Source: DASRDU01 sp046331565 (lineage in GTDB: Bacteria > Acidobacteriota > Blastocatellia > RBC074). From it: a DNA stretch of 64,000 nt. The translations under genes and the position numbers were made by a program. Location: the NCBI GenBank assembly GCA_046331565.1, contig JAXLQP010000001.1, positions 806,001 through 870,000 on the forward strand. The letters run 5' to 3'. Shown piece by piece: positions 20,402 through 29,599 of this stretch (positions are counted from its first letter, which is position 1; every line of letters begins with the position of its first letter). The notes beneath the pieces are model-generated. The model did not search any database, was not told the origin of the DNA, and saw only the letters and a program-made list of their open reading frames with translations.

Positions 20402-20537
20402 AAAATGAATGGACAGGAAAAGATGTCTGTTACTGAACTGGAAATGCAATTATGCACACAAGCCTTTTGACCTGCCAGACGCTTTGATGGCAATTTACGC
20501 ACGCGCTGTGAATTATCATCACAACTGATCTGAATCT

Positions 20538-20606
20538 TCTCTGTACTCTTTGCGCCCATGCAGGGGATAAGGTTTTACGCAGGGGCGCAGAGGACGCAGA
20601 GAAAAA
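20538..20606. repeat. Family B palindrome, diverged copy B3
   Basis: CTCTTTGCGCCCATGCAGGG paired imperfectly with ACGCAGGGGCGCAGAGGACG. It sits in the divergent gap between the FAD oxidoreductase and the E1 gene, about 35 bases before the latter. Confidence 0.65.
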
Positions 20607-20639
20607 AGATGCGAACTCTTAATCATATCGAAAACAATT

Positions 20640-22877
20640 ATGGCCAGAACTCGTGTTGAGATTGTTCAGGATAACCTGAATGACTTTCTGAAGAATGCGC
20701 AAAGCTCTGTTCGTCGCCTGCCGACTGAGGCGGCGCTGACCGCTGGCACGACGCTGACGGTGCAACAGGCGCTCGAACTTTTCGAAGATCAGGTGACGAG
20801 TCGCCTGCTCGATGTGGCGGCGCGTGAACTGAGAAAAACGAATCAGTCCTTTTATACGATTTCGAGCGCCGGGCACGAACAGAACGCGATCATTGGCGCG
20901 CTGCTGCGGTGTGATGATCCGTGCTTTCTGCATTATCGTTCGGGCGGGCTGATGATGGCGCGGGCACGCAAACATCCGGGTTCCGATCCGGTGACTGAGA
21001 CTGTGCTTTCGTTCTGCGCTTCGGCGGATGACCCGATAGCGCAGGGGCGGCACAAGGTCTGGGGCAGTCGCGCGTTGTGGGTTCCGCCGCAGACCAGCAC
21101 GATTGCCTCGCACCTGCCGAAAGCATCAGGGATGGCGTTTGCGCTGCGCCAGGCTGTGCGAATGGGCGTGGCGAAAGACCTGCGTGAAGATTCGATTGTG
21201 CTGTGTTCATTCGGTGACGCTTCGGCCAGTCACGCAACGGCGCTCGCGGGCATCAATGCGGCGCGTTACACGGTGCGGCGCGGCGGCGCGGCTCCGATTC
21301 TGTTTTTGTGCGAAGACAACGGCATCGGCATTTCAGTCGAAACGCCGCGCAACTGGATTCACGATTCGTTCAGCAGTCAGCCGCACCTGAAATATTTTGA
21401 AGCCGCAGGCGCACTTGATGAAATCTGGAACGTGGCCGCCGAAGCGATCAGTTACTGCCGTCACAAACGCACGCCTGTTTTTTTGCACCTGCACACCGTT
21501 CGCTTATGGGGACACGCGGGCACTGACGTTGAGACTGCGTATCGTCGCGTTGAAGAGATCGAAGCCGCCGAAGCAAATGACCCGCTGCTCGTCAACGCGC
21601 GCCGCCTGCTTGAAACGGGCGCAGCCGGGCCGGACGAACTTCAGGCGATCACCAGCAGAGTGCAGGCGCGGGTTGATGCCGCGTGCGCTGAAGTGGCGCG
21701 GCATCCGAAGCTGCGCAGCGTTGACGAAATCATCAGGCCGCTTGCGCCTTACGATGACGAAGCGATTCGCGCCGCAACGAAGATCAAAGCTGATGAGGCG
21801 GCCCGCGCAAATTTCTTTGGCGACACGCTGCCTGAACACGCGACTGCGCCGGTGCGGCGCACGATGGCCGCGCACATCAATGCGGCGCTCGCGGATGAGA
21901 TGCTGCGCTTTCCTGAAATCATCGTCTTTGGCGAAGACGTGGGCCGAAAAGGCGGCGTCTATTACGTCACCGCCGGATTGCAGAAGAAGTTCGGGCCGCT
22001 GCGCTGCTTCGACACGCTGCTTGATGAAACAACAATTCTCGGCGTGGCGCAGGGCGCGGCGCTCGCGGGGCTGCTGCCGATTCCTGAGATTCAGTATCTC
22101 GCCTACATTCACAACGCGCTCGATCAGTTGCGCGGCGAAGCGTGTTCGCTGCAGTTCTTTTCGTCAGGTCAGTTTGCAAATCCGATGGTCGTGCGGGTGC
22201 AGGGGCTGGCTTATCAGAAAGGATTCGGCGGCCACTTTCACAATGACAATTCGATTGGCGCGCTGCGTGATATTCCGGGCCTGCTGCTCGCCGTGCCTGC
22301 GCGTGGTGATGATGCGGCAATGATGCTGCGCGGGCTGATTGCCACGGCGCGCACGTGCGGACGCGTCGCCGTCTTTCTGGAACCCATTGCGCTTTATCAC
22401 GAAAAGGATCTGCACACAGACGGCGACAATGGCTGGCTTTTTGATTACCCACCGCCAGGCGCGATGCTGCTGCCGGGTGAAGTCGGAATTTACCACGAAG
22501 AAGCGCGTGACCTGCTGATCGTCAGTTACGCCAACGGGCTGCGGCTGTCATTGAAAGCAGCGCGGCGATTGAAGGAACAGCATGGCATTAACGCCAGAGT
22601 GCTGGATGCGAGGTGGCTGAGTCCGCTGCCGCTTGAAGCGATCAGGCAGCACGCTGCTGAGTGCGGGCGCGTGCTGGTGGCTGATGAATGCCGCGCGACC
22701 GGAGGCGGCATTGCCGATGCAGTGATTGCTGCGCTGGCTGAAAGCGGATTTCGCGGGCCGCTGAAATCAGTGCGCGCCGTTGATACCTATGTGCCGCTCG
22801 CTGAAGCCGCGAATCTGGTGCTGATTTCAGAACAGCAGATTCTGAATGCCGCACTTCAACTCAGCCGGGCCGAGTGA
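20640..22877 (+). CDS. 2-oxo acid dehydrogenase E1, fused alpha and beta subunits
   Basis: 745 aa. Residues 1 to about 400 are E1 alpha: SSAGHEQNAIIGALLR, HYRSGG, and the thiamine diphosphate motif from CSFGDASASHATALAGIN to FLCEDNGIGIS. The remainder is E1 beta: TMAAHINAALADEMLRFPEIIVFGEDVGRKGGVYYVTAG, then PEIQYLAYIHNALDQLR, and a transketolase C-terminal domain with ARWLSPLPLEAI. Such fused enzymes decarboxylate branched-chain 2-oxo acids or pyruvate and transfer the acyl group to an E2. Neither E2 nor E3 is present here. Start at 20640. Confidence 0.92.
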   Translation: MARTRVEIVQDNLNDFLKNAQSSVRRLPTEAALTAGTTLTVQQALELFEDQVTSRLLDVAARELRKTNQSFYTISSAGHEQNAIIGALLRCDDPCFLHYRSGGLMMARARKHPGSDPVTETVLSFCASADDPIAQGRHKVWGSRALWVPPQTSTIASHLPKASGMAFALRQAVRMGVAKDLREDSIVLCSFGDASASHATALAGINAARYTVRRGGAAPILFLCEDNGIGISVETPRNWIHDSFSSQPHLKYFEAAGALDEIWNVAAEAISYCRHKRTPVFLHLHTVRLWGHAGTDVETAYRRVEEIEAAEANDPLLVNARRLLETGAAGPDELQAITSRVQARVDAACAEVARHPKLRSVDEIIRPLAPYDDEAIRAATKIKADEAARANFFGDTLPEHATAPVRRTMAAHINAALADEMLRFPEIIVFGEDVGRKGGVYYVTAGLQKKFGPLRCFDTLLDETTILGVAQGAALAGLLPIPEIQYLAYIHNALDQLRGEACSLQFFSSGQFANPMVVRVQGLAYQKGFGGHFHNDNSIGALRDIPGLLLAVPARGDDAAMMLRGLIATARTCGRVAVFLEPIALYHEKDLHTDGDNGWLFDYPPPGAMLLPGEVGIYHEEARDLLIVSYANGLRLSLKAARRLKEQHGINARVLDARWLSPLPLEAIRQHAAECGRVLVADECRATGGGIADAVIAALAESGFRGPLKSVRAVDTYVPLAEAANLVLISEQQILNAALQLSRAE

Positions 22878-22888
22878 TGAAAGAATCA

Positions 22889-23002
22889 GACAGAGAGATG
22901 ACGGAACAAACGGAATGAACGGAAGAAACGGAAACAGAGATGACAGCACTTTGCCTGTTTCCGTGTGTTCTGTTATTTCCGTCTGTTCCGTCATCTCTCT
23001 TC
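22889..23002. repeat. Family A palindrome, copy A3
   Basis: Left arm CAGAGAGATGACGGAACAAA, right arm CTGTTCCGTCATCTCTCTTC. It lies between the converging E1 and DDAH genes. Its right arm overlaps the DDAH 3' end, and the ATGA within the arm supplies that gene's stop codon. Confidence 0.88.
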
Positions 23003-23779
23003 TGCGCATTTGAAAATGATGCTGCAACAGGTGACGCCGCCTTCGGCTTTGGCGAGTTCTGACGCGGTAACAGTGATTACTTTAAGGCCGCGCTGTTCAA
23101 GTCGCCTGCGAGTGGCAGGGAAGTGATCGGCATGGATGATTGTTTCATTGACGAGCAGCGCATTGCTGCCGAACGGTTCTGATTCCTCCACTTCGATCAG
23201 TTCATAATCCCGAAAAGCATCAGCATCAACCCACGCCGGATTGTAAAGCAGCGTTGCGGGCGCAACCTGAGTCACGGCTGATTTCAGATGCAGGCAGCCA
23301 CGCACAGGCACGCCGGTAACGCTGTAACCCGACGATGCAAGCAGGGCGCGCATCTGTTCAATTCCGGCCTGATTGCTGCGCCCTGAAAGCCCGATGAACA
23401 GTCTGTTGCCGACGCGCAGCACATCGCCGCCGTCAATCGTGCCAGGCGCGGTGATGTGTTTGAGCGGGCGATAAGACGCCAGCGCAGCGGCCATCGAAAC
23501 TGTTTCAGGCTGGCGCGAAGCAGCGCCGGGCCGCGTGATGATGGCGAGTTCATCAAGCACAACGGCGGTGTCTTCGACAAAGACCGAATCGGGCAGGTCG
23601 GGTTCGGCGGGAAGCTGATGAACTTCGCAGCCGAGCGCAACCAATGTCTCGATGTATTGCTGATGCTGTGCGGCGGCGAGTTCGGCATCAATGCTCGTGC
23701 GTTCGAGGTGCGTCAGTTCACAGCGGGCAATGGCCGGGCTGACGGCGCGGGTGATGGCAATCGGCATAGTGTCGGACAT
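22991..23779 (-). CDS. Dimethylargininase / amidinotransferase-fold hydrolase (DDAH-like)
   Basis: 262 aa. PDSVFVEDTAVVLDELAIITRPGA, GTIDGGDVLRVG, CLHLKSAVTQV (catalytic His region) and the C-terminal GGVTCCSIIF with the nucleophilic Cys match the DDAH family, which releases citrulline from methylated arginines; arginine deiminase-like activity is an alternative. Start chosen at 23779 (MSDTMPIAITRAVS). The last residues (AEER, stop) fall in a family A repeat. The upstream helicase gene ends 12 bases away on the same strand. Confidence 0.9.
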   Translation of the reverse strand: MSDTMPIAITRAVSPAIARCELTHLERTSIDAELAAAQHQQYIETLVALGCEVHQLPAEPDLPDSVFVEDTAVVLDELAIITRPGAASRQPETVSMAAALASYRPLKHITAPGTIDGGDVLRVGNRLFIGLSGRSNQAGIEQMRALLASSGYSVTGVPVRGCLHLKSAVTQVAPATLLYNPAWVDADAFRDYELIEVEESEPFGSNALLVNETIIHADHFPATRRRLEQRGLKVITVTASELAKAEGGVTCCSIIFKCAEER

Positions 23780-23791
23780 TGATGACAATGA

Positions 23792-26700
23792 TTATGACAG
23801 CAGCAGTTCCAGGTCTTCGCGCTTCAGGTTGCGAATCAGGCTGTTGTCGGCGTTGATGATGGCATCGGCCAGATCGCGTTTGGTGTTTTGCAGCGCGAGG
23901 ACTTTTTCTTCAACCGTGTCTTTGGCAATCAAACGGTAAGCAAAGACCTGGCGCGTCTGACCGATGCGGTGAGCGCGGTCAATGGCCTGCGCTTCGACTG
24001 CCGGATTCCACCAGGGGTCGAGCAGAAAGATGTATTCAGCGGCGGTCAGATTGAGGCCCAGGCCACCGGCCTTGAGGCTGATCAGAAACAGGCGGCAGTC
24101 GGGGTCGGTCTGAAAGCGTTCGACCTTCTGCTGACGATTGCGCGTCCTGCCATCCAGGTATTCGTAAACGATGCCGTCCTGGTCGAGCCGTTCGCGCACG
24201 ATGGCGAGAAAGCTGGTGAACTGTGAAAAGACCAGTGTTTTATGGCCTTCCTCGATAACTTCGGCCAGTTGCGGCAGCAGCACATCGAGTTTGGCGCTCG
24301 ATTGTTTCAGCCTGGCCTGGTCAAGCAGGCCCGGATGACAGGCTGCCTGGCGCAGTCGCAGCAGCGCCTCAAGGATAATCATCTTTGATTTGTTGAGGCC
24401 TTCGGTTTCAATCCGGCCCAGCAGTTTGTTGCGATAATGATCACGCAGTTCGTTGTACTGTTTGCGCTGCGCCGCTTCGAGTTCGCAGAAGATGGTCTGT
24501 TCCAGTTTGGGCGGCAGGTCTTTGGCGACCTGATCCTTGGTGCGGCGCAGGATGAAGGGGCGCAGGGCTGATGACAGCAGCTTGCGCGTCTCTTCGTCAG
24601 GATTGCGGCCTGCCGTGCCGGTCAGATTGAGAACCGATGACGAACCGAGCAGACCCGGATTGAGAAAATCAAACAGGCTCCACAATTCACCCAGATGATT
24701 TTCAATCGGCGTCCCGCTCAGCGCCAGGCGGTAATCGCATTTGAGCAGCCGCGCAGCTTTGGCCGATTCGGTACTGGCATTCTTGATGGCCTGGGCTTCA
24801 TCAAGAATGACGTAATCAAACCTGACATCCCTGAACAAGACCGCGTCATTTCGCAGCGTGCCGTAAGTGGTCAGGATCAGATCGTAATCTTCAAAATGTC
24901 CGACTTCGTCTTTCTTGCGTAACTGTCCGGTGTGATCAAGCACGCGCAGTTGCGGCGTGAAGCGCGCTGCTTCCTGCTGCCAGTTGAAGACCAGTGATTT
25001 GGGCACGACCACCAGCGACGGTGCGCGCCGCTGTTCGGGATTGTTGGCCTGCTGTTCGCGCCGCGCCTCAAGCAGCGCCAGAATCTGAATTGTTTTACCC
25101 AGGCCCATATCATCGGCCAGGCAGCCGCCAAATCCGAACTGTCGTAAAAAGTGCAGCCAGCCGAGGCCGTCGCGCTGATATTCGCGCAACGTGCCCTGAA
25201 AGCCGCCGGGTTCATTCACGGCTTCAATGCCGCTGAAGCTTTGCAGTTCCTCGCGCACGCGCGCAAAGCCCGCGTCAAATGTCGCTTCAGGCTGCGCGGC
25301 GAGCAGGGCATCGAGCAATCCGGCCTGCGCTCTGGTGAAGCGCAGATGTTCCTGTTCAGTTGTGCCCAGGCCCGCAATCAGCCCGTATTTTTTCAGCCAT
25401 TCCTCCGGCAGCAGGCCGAATGAACCATCGCCCAGGCGCACGGTGTTTTCGCCGCGTTTGAGCGCCGCGAGCAGCGCGGGCAGCTTCACGGTCGAATCGC
25501 CGAAACTGACTTCGCCGTGCAACTCGAACCAGTCAATGCCCGACGTGACTTCGATTTTGAAATTGCCCGGCTGGCGATAGAGTTTGCCATCGGCTTCAAC
25601 GCGCCAGCCTTCGGCCACCAGTTGCCTGACGACACGCGGCAGGCGCGAGGCGACGAGTTCCAGCACGGGTTTCGGCTCGTTGTAATAAATCTGCTCTTTG
25701 AACCCAAGTTCGAGCAGGCGTGACAGCGCGGCCTGTTCAGCCTGGGCATCGCGCACCAGCAGGCGATGCGTGGTCGCATCGTAAATACCGTGTCCGGGCT
25801 GAGAGAGCGGCACCAGTTTGCCATCGTAATTGAAGTTCAGTTCAGCGCGAATCCGTTCAACTCCCCAGCCCCGGTTCTTGTCGGCTTTCAATCTGATCTG
25901 CGGGTGCGGCTGACTGACTTTTTCTTCAACCTGCAAATCTGCGGGCAGCATCAGGCGCGGCGGGCACGGCATCGCAAACAGGCGGGTCAAAAATTCCTGG
26001 CTCTGACTGAACGGCACAACGATGGCTCCGTCGCGGCGCAGCCAGGGAATCCATTCAAACGCGCCGCCGTGATCGAAGCGGGCCGCGTGCTGCCTGGTGA
26101 ACAGCACGCCGCTGTTGACCAGCATCACGGGTTCAGTCAGCGGCATGCGTTCCGCGCCGTCGTTTCGCACCAGCAGGCCGGTGATGAGGTACTGCTGACG
26201 TTCATCATCACGGTGCATCTTCAGATGAAACTGCCACGCCGGGCCTTCATCCCAGGCCATAACGGGAAAATCAGTCGGGTTCTCATTCAGCTTCAGCCAG
26301 CAGCGACCGGTAGCGCACAACTGCGGCAGCAGCAGGTGCTGGAGCGCGGCGGTCAACTGATAGCGCGATTGCAGCGACTCTTCGGAATAGCTGTTGAAGT
26401 AATGATTGCTGTAACCGAACTGTTCACGCGCGCCAAGCAGCACGGTCAGAATCTGCTGATCCTGCGCGTCGGGCAGCGAACTGATCTGAGCCGACGGAAC
26501 CCTGATGGGTTTGTGTTTGCTCCAGGCTCCGTCAGTTTTGCGAATGTCGCGTGACGCCACTTCCAGCACCAGCCCGCGACTTTCCATCGTCGCCGGGACA
26601 TCAATGATGTAAATCAGTTGTCGGCGCGCGGGCCATCCGGGCTGCTGCCGGAAAGATCGCGTTTCAGAGGTGTCAATTTCGCTGAGAACTTTCTTCCACG

Positions 26701-27199
26701 ATGCGGTGCCTGATTTGTTCGTCAGCCTGCCCGATTGACCGAACCGCTCAAAGACTTTCTGGACGGCCTGCGCGCGCGATGAAACAACCGGCGCTGACCA
26801 TCCGGTTTCGTCTTCATCATCTTCGTCGTCATCCTCGCTGAATTCATCCTCGAATTCGTCTTCATAATCATCCTCGTTCCATTCCTGCTCGCTGAGTTCA
26901 AACCCGGCTACCGGCTGATTGTCATCGCCGGTCAGAAAGCCTCTGGCGTCAGCGGCCAGAATGGCGGCCCACAGATGTTTGCACGCGGCATCAATGGCAT
27001 AAGGGCAGGTGCAGGAGCCGAGGATCATGTCATCATTGCGGGTCAGCGTGACCTGATAGCGACTCGTCCCGCGCACGGTGGCCGTCACTTCCCAGGCTGA
27101 GCCGGAAGTGATTTTGACGAGGCCGGACTGATAATAGTTTTGTCCCCGGCTGCGGATACTGCTGGCAAAATCGCTGGAAACGAGCGTCGAAAGCTTCAT
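23792..27199 (-). CDS. SNF2-family helicase with SWIM zinc finger
   Basis: About 1135 aa. A SWIM finger near residue 60 (CTCPYAIDAACKHL) is followed by a very acidic segment (EDEFSEDDDEDDEDE). The ATPase has ADDMGLGKTIQILALLEA (Walker A), VILDEAQAIKN (DEAQ box) and LSGTPIENHLGELWSLFDFL. The C-terminal lobe has LVFSQFTSF, SLKAGGLGLNLT and WWNPAVEAQAIDRAHRIGQ. These Snf2 proteins translocate on DNA; bacterial ones often help transcription or repair. Start placed at 27199 (MKLSTLVSS) because upstream codons run through a palindromic repeat. Confidence 0.93.
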   Translation of the reverse strand: MKLSTLVSSDFASSIRSRGQNYYQSGLVKITSGSAWEVTATVRGTSRYQVTLTRNDDMILGSCTCPYAIDAACKHLWAAILAADARGFLTGDDNQPVAGFELSEQEWNEDDYEDEFEDEFSEDDDEDDEDETGWSAPVVSSRAQAVQKVFERFGQSGRLTNKSGTASWKKVLSEIDTSETRSFRQQPGWPARRQLIYIIDVPATMESRGLVLEVASRDIRKTDGAWSKHKPIRVPSAQISSLPDAQDQQILTVLLGAREQFGYSNHYFNSYSEESLQSRYQLTAALQHLLLPQLCATGRCWLKLNENPTDFPVMAWDEGPAWQFHLKMHRDDERQQYLITGLLVRNDGAERMPLTEPVMLVNSGVLFTRQHAARFDHGGAFEWIPWLRRDGAIVVPFSQSQEFLTRLFAMPCPPRLMLPADLQVEEKVSQPHPQIRLKADKNRGWGVERIRAELNFNYDGKLVPLSQPGHGIYDATTHRLLVRDAQAEQAALSRLLELGFKEQIYYNEPKPVLELVASRLPRVVRQLVAEGWRVEADGKLYRQPGNFKIEVTSGIDWFELHGEVSFGDSTVKLPALLAALKRGENTVRLGDGSFGLLPEEWLKKYGLIAGLGTTEQEHLRFTRAQAGLLDALLAAQPEATFDAGFARVREELQSFSGIEAVNEPGGFQGTLREYQRDGLGWLHFLRQFGFGGCLADDMGLGKTIQILALLEARREQQANNPEQRRAPSLVVVPKSLVFNWQQEAARFTPQLRVLDHTGQLRKKDEVGHFEDYDLILTTYGTLRNDAVLFRDVRFDYVILDEAQAIKNASTESAKAARLLKCDYRLALSGTPIENHLGELWSLFDFLNPGLLGSSSVLNLTGTAGRNPDEETRKLLSSALRPFILRRTKDQVAKDLPPKLEQTIFCELEAAQRKQYNELRDHYRNKLLGRIETEGLNKSKMIILEALLRLRQAACHPGLLDQARLKQSSAKLDVLLPQLAEVIEEGHKTLVFSQFTSFLAIVRERLDQDGIVYEYLDGRTRNRQQKVERFQTDPDCRLFLISLKAGGLGLNLTAAEYIFLLDPWWNPAVEAQAIDRAHRIGQTRQVFAYRLIAKDTVEEKVLALQNTKRDLADAIINADNSLIRNLKREDLELLLS

Positions 27200-27330
27200 G
27201 CGCTGAATCGTGGTTGATGAAATGACATCGAATGAACAAAACGCAACAAGCAACAATACGAAGAGTTCAGCGATTGAGCAAGTACCTTCTGAAACTAAAT
27301 CAGACTTCAGTTCAGTGTCTCGATCAGTCA

Positions 27331-27414
27331 GTGTTGCGCGATTTGCCAAAATCGCGCGGCGCACGCAAGGGGCCGATTGCGGATTCAGCGCGATTTTGGC
27401 AAATCGCGCAACAC
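27331..27414. repeat. Family F palindrome, copy F1 (27-bp perfect arms)
   Basis: Arms 27331-27357 and 27388-27414 are perfect reverse complements; the left arm begins GTGTTGCGCGATTTGCCAAA. The loop is 30 bases. A second copy is at 57963-58046 with two base changes in the left arm, both matched by changes in its right arm. The weaker similarity extends past the arms (TTGAAA...CCG on the right). Confidence 0.92.
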
Positions 27415-27441
27415 ATCCGGGACACGCACTTGAAATCCGGG

Positions 27442-27840
27442 CTAAATCGGTTTCGAATCGGCGCGCTTACTGTTCTGTTCCGGTGGCAGCAGTTCAGCGA
27501 TGGTTGCGCCCCAGCCTCCGGCTTCGGGCGGCGCATCCGAGAAAGTGACCACAAACGGCGTGCGGGCAAGAATAGCGCGCACCATTTCGCGCTGTGTGCC
27601 GATGCCTTTGCCGTGAATGATGCGCACGTAACGAAAGCCGCGCTGGTGCGCTTCGCTGAGGTATTCAGTCACGACGGCTTTGACCTGCCTTGGTGGAATG
27701 GCATGCAGGTCAATGACATCGCGGATTTCAAGGATGACAGGTTCAGTGAACGGGTCTTCGTCAGCGCCGGGCGGAGTTTCTGATTCGGGTTCGGGCGCTG
27801 TGAACCGGAAGATGCGACGTAATGCGGCAAAGAGTTTCAT
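27442..27840 (-). CDS. Smr-domain protein
   Basis: 132 aa. After a charged leader (ESETPPGADEDPFTEP) comes the Smr core: DVIDLHAIPPRQVKAVVTEYLSEAHQRGFRYVRIIHGKGIG, with the DLH and HGKG motifs, ending GWGATIAELLPPE. Stand-alone Smr proteins nick DNA or RNA and resemble the MutS2 C-terminal domain; no MutS2 is here. It is divergent from the NUDIX gene. Start at 27840; no strong ribosome site is seen. Confidence 0.9.
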   Translation of the reverse strand: MKLFAALRRIFRFTAPEPESETPPGADEDPFTEPVILEIRDVIDLHAIPPRQVKAVVTEYLSEAHQRGFRYVRIIHGKGIGTQREMVRAILARTPFVVTFSDAPPEAGGWGATIAELLPPEQNSKRADSKPI

Positions 27841-27892
27841 CGGGTGATCTGATCGGCTAAACTGCCACGCGACAACTTAACCGTAAACAGGC

Positions 27893-28441
27893 ATGGAAGA
27901 CAAATTCTCGAATCCCTGGCGAACGACGGCGGTGCGCACCGTTTACGAAAATCCGTGGATCAGAGTGCGCGAGGATCAGGTCATCAGGCCGGACGGTGAG
28001 CCGGGAATTTACGGGGTCGTCCATTTTCGCAATACTGCCATCGGCGTGCTGCCGATTGATGCCGAAGATCATATTTATCTGGTCGGCCAGTTCCGTTACC
28101 CGTTGCAGGGTTATTCCTGGGAAATTCCCGAAGGCGGTTGTCCGGCTGATGAGGAACCGCTGGCCGCCGCACAGCGCGAACTGCGCGAAGAGATCGGCCT
28201 TGAAGCCAGTCAGTGGCAACTGCTCGGTCGCGCTCATCTCTCAAATTCAGTCACCGATGAACTCGCCCTGTGGTTTCTGGCGACTGGCCTGACTCAGGGC
28301 GAAGCGAGTCCCGAAGGCACTGAGAAACTGGAAATCCGCCGCGTGCCTTTGACTGAAGCCCTGGCGATGATCGCGCGCGGAGAGATTACCGATGGCCTGA
28401 GTATGCTGGCTCTGCTGCATTACGCCCGACTCAGAGACTGA
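27893..28441 (+). CDS. NUDIX hydrolase (ADP-ribose pyrophosphatase-like)
   Basis: 182 aa. The Nudix box is intact: EGGCPADEEPLAAAQRELREEIGL with the REXXEE core. The preceding YLVGQFRYPLQGYSWEIPEGG is typical of ADP-sugar pyrophosphatases, which split ADP-ribose-like substrates and need Mg. It begins 53 bases from the divergent Smr gene. The next plus-strand gene has its own Shine-Dalgarno. Confidence 0.92.
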   Translation: MEDKFSNPWRTTAVRTVYENPWIRVREDQVIRPDGEPGIYGVVHFRNTAIGVLPIDAEDHIYLVGQFRYPLQGYSWEIPEGGCPADEEPLAAAQRELREEIGLEASQWQLLGRAHLSNSVTDELALWFLATGLTQGEASPEGTEKLEIRRVPLTEALAMIARGEITDGLSMLALLHYARLRD

Positions 28442-28565
28442 AGCTCACAACAACAGCGTTCAGAAGACAGATCCTTTCCACGAAGTCGCACGAAGTACAC
28501 ACAAAGTGCAGGCCGGATGGCTCCGGCTTTGTATTGCCTGTTGCAGCTTTTCAAAGGAGGATTCC

Positions 28566-29462
28566 ATGCCCGGTGAAGAGATCAGACAAGTTCGCGCGCT
28601 GCTGGCGATGCTGCCCGATACCAGCGCGATGACAGTGGCCGAGTTTCGTCAGGCTTATGAGGATTTCGGTCGCCAGTTCCCTGTGCCTGCCGGTGTCTCT
28701 GTTGAATCGGTCAGTGCCGGAGGCGTTCCGGCTGAGATGGTGCGGGCACCGCAGGCCGGAACTGATGCCGCCATTCTTTACCTGCACGGCGGCGGTTACA
28801 TCATCGGTTCACCCGGCACGCACCGGCATCTGATCGCCGCGTTGAGTCAGGCGGCGGGCGTGACAGTGCTGGCGCCGGATTATCGGCTTGCGCCTGAAGC
28901 GCCGTTTCCGGCAGCGGTTGACGACGCAGTTGCCGCTTATCAGTGGCTGCTCGGTCAGGGCATCGCGCCTGAACGCATCGTGATTGGCGGCGATTCAGCG
29001 GGTGGCGGCCTGACGGTGGCGACGCTGCTCGCGCTGCGTGATCGCGGGCTGCCGCTGCCTGCCGCCGGAGTCTGCATTTCGCCCTGGACTGATCTGACGC
29101 TCACGGCTGAATCCTACACGACCAGAGCCGAAGCCGATCCGATGGTTGATCACGCCGGACTTGAGAAGATGGCGCAGGCTTATCTGAGCGGGCAGGATGC
29201 AAAAGCGCCGCTCGCTTCGCCGCACTTTGCCGATCTGCATGGACTGCCGCCACTGCTGATTCAGGTCGGCACTGATGAAGTGCTGCTCGATGACGCAGTG
29301 CAGCTTGAAGCAAAAGTCAAAGCCGCAGGCGGGCAGGCGACGCTGGAAGTGTGGGACGACATGATTCACGTCTGGCATTACTTCCTCCCGATGCTGGCGG
29401 AAGGCCGCGAAGCCATTGCCCGCATCGGCGCATTCGTGCAGACACAGACCGGCCTGGCCTGA
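28566..29462 (+). CDS. Alpha/beta hydrolase, hormone-sensitive-lipase family esterase
   Basis: 298 aa. Oxyanion motif LYLHGGGYIIGS, nucleophile IVIGGDSAGGGLTVA, catalytic Asp in VGTDEVLLDD and His in DDMIHVWHYF. This is the HSL (bacterial family IV) esterase pattern acting on short-chain acyl esters. The start at 28566 is fixed by AAAGGAGG seven bases upstream. A long perfect palindrome follows 8 bases after the stop. Confidence 0.93.
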   Translation: MPGEEIRQVRALLAMLPDTSAMTVAEFRQAYEDFGRQFPVPAGVSVESVSAGGVPAEMVRAPQAGTDAAILYLHGGGYIIGSPGTHRHLIAALSQAAGVTVLAPDYRLAPEAPFPAAVDDAVAAYQWLLGQGIAPERIVIGGDSAGGGLTVATLLALRDRGLPLPAAGVCISPWTDLTLTAESYTTRAEADPMVDHAGLEKMAQAYLSGQDAKAPLASPHFADLHGLPPLLIQVGTDEVLLDDAVQLEAKVKAAGGQATLEVWDDMIHVWHYFLPMLAEGREAIARIGAFVQTQTGLA

Positions 29463-29470
29463 TTCGACCC

Positions 29471-29551
29471 GGGAGCGCGGACATCCCTGTCCGCATAGAT
29501 TCGTGAGCCTTGAGTTGCGGGAAGCAGGCGGACAGGGATGTCCGCGCTCCC
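29471..29551. repeat. Family I palindrome with 24-bp perfect arms
   Basis: Arms 29471-29494 (GGGAGCGCGGACATCCCTG...) and 29528-29551 are exact reverse complements around a 33-base loop. It lies between the esterase and the PQQ dehydrogenase on the same strand and could attenuate read-through. Confidence 0.9.
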
Positions 29552-29599
29552 AGGTCACAGGACAACAGTTCCCCAACCCCTGACACAGGAGCGAAGATT

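Noticed and set aside
27200..27364. 55-residue N-terminal extension of the SNF2 protein
   Set aside because: It reads through a family F palindrome and neutral intergenic sequence; the SWIM protein begins naturally at MKLSTLV.
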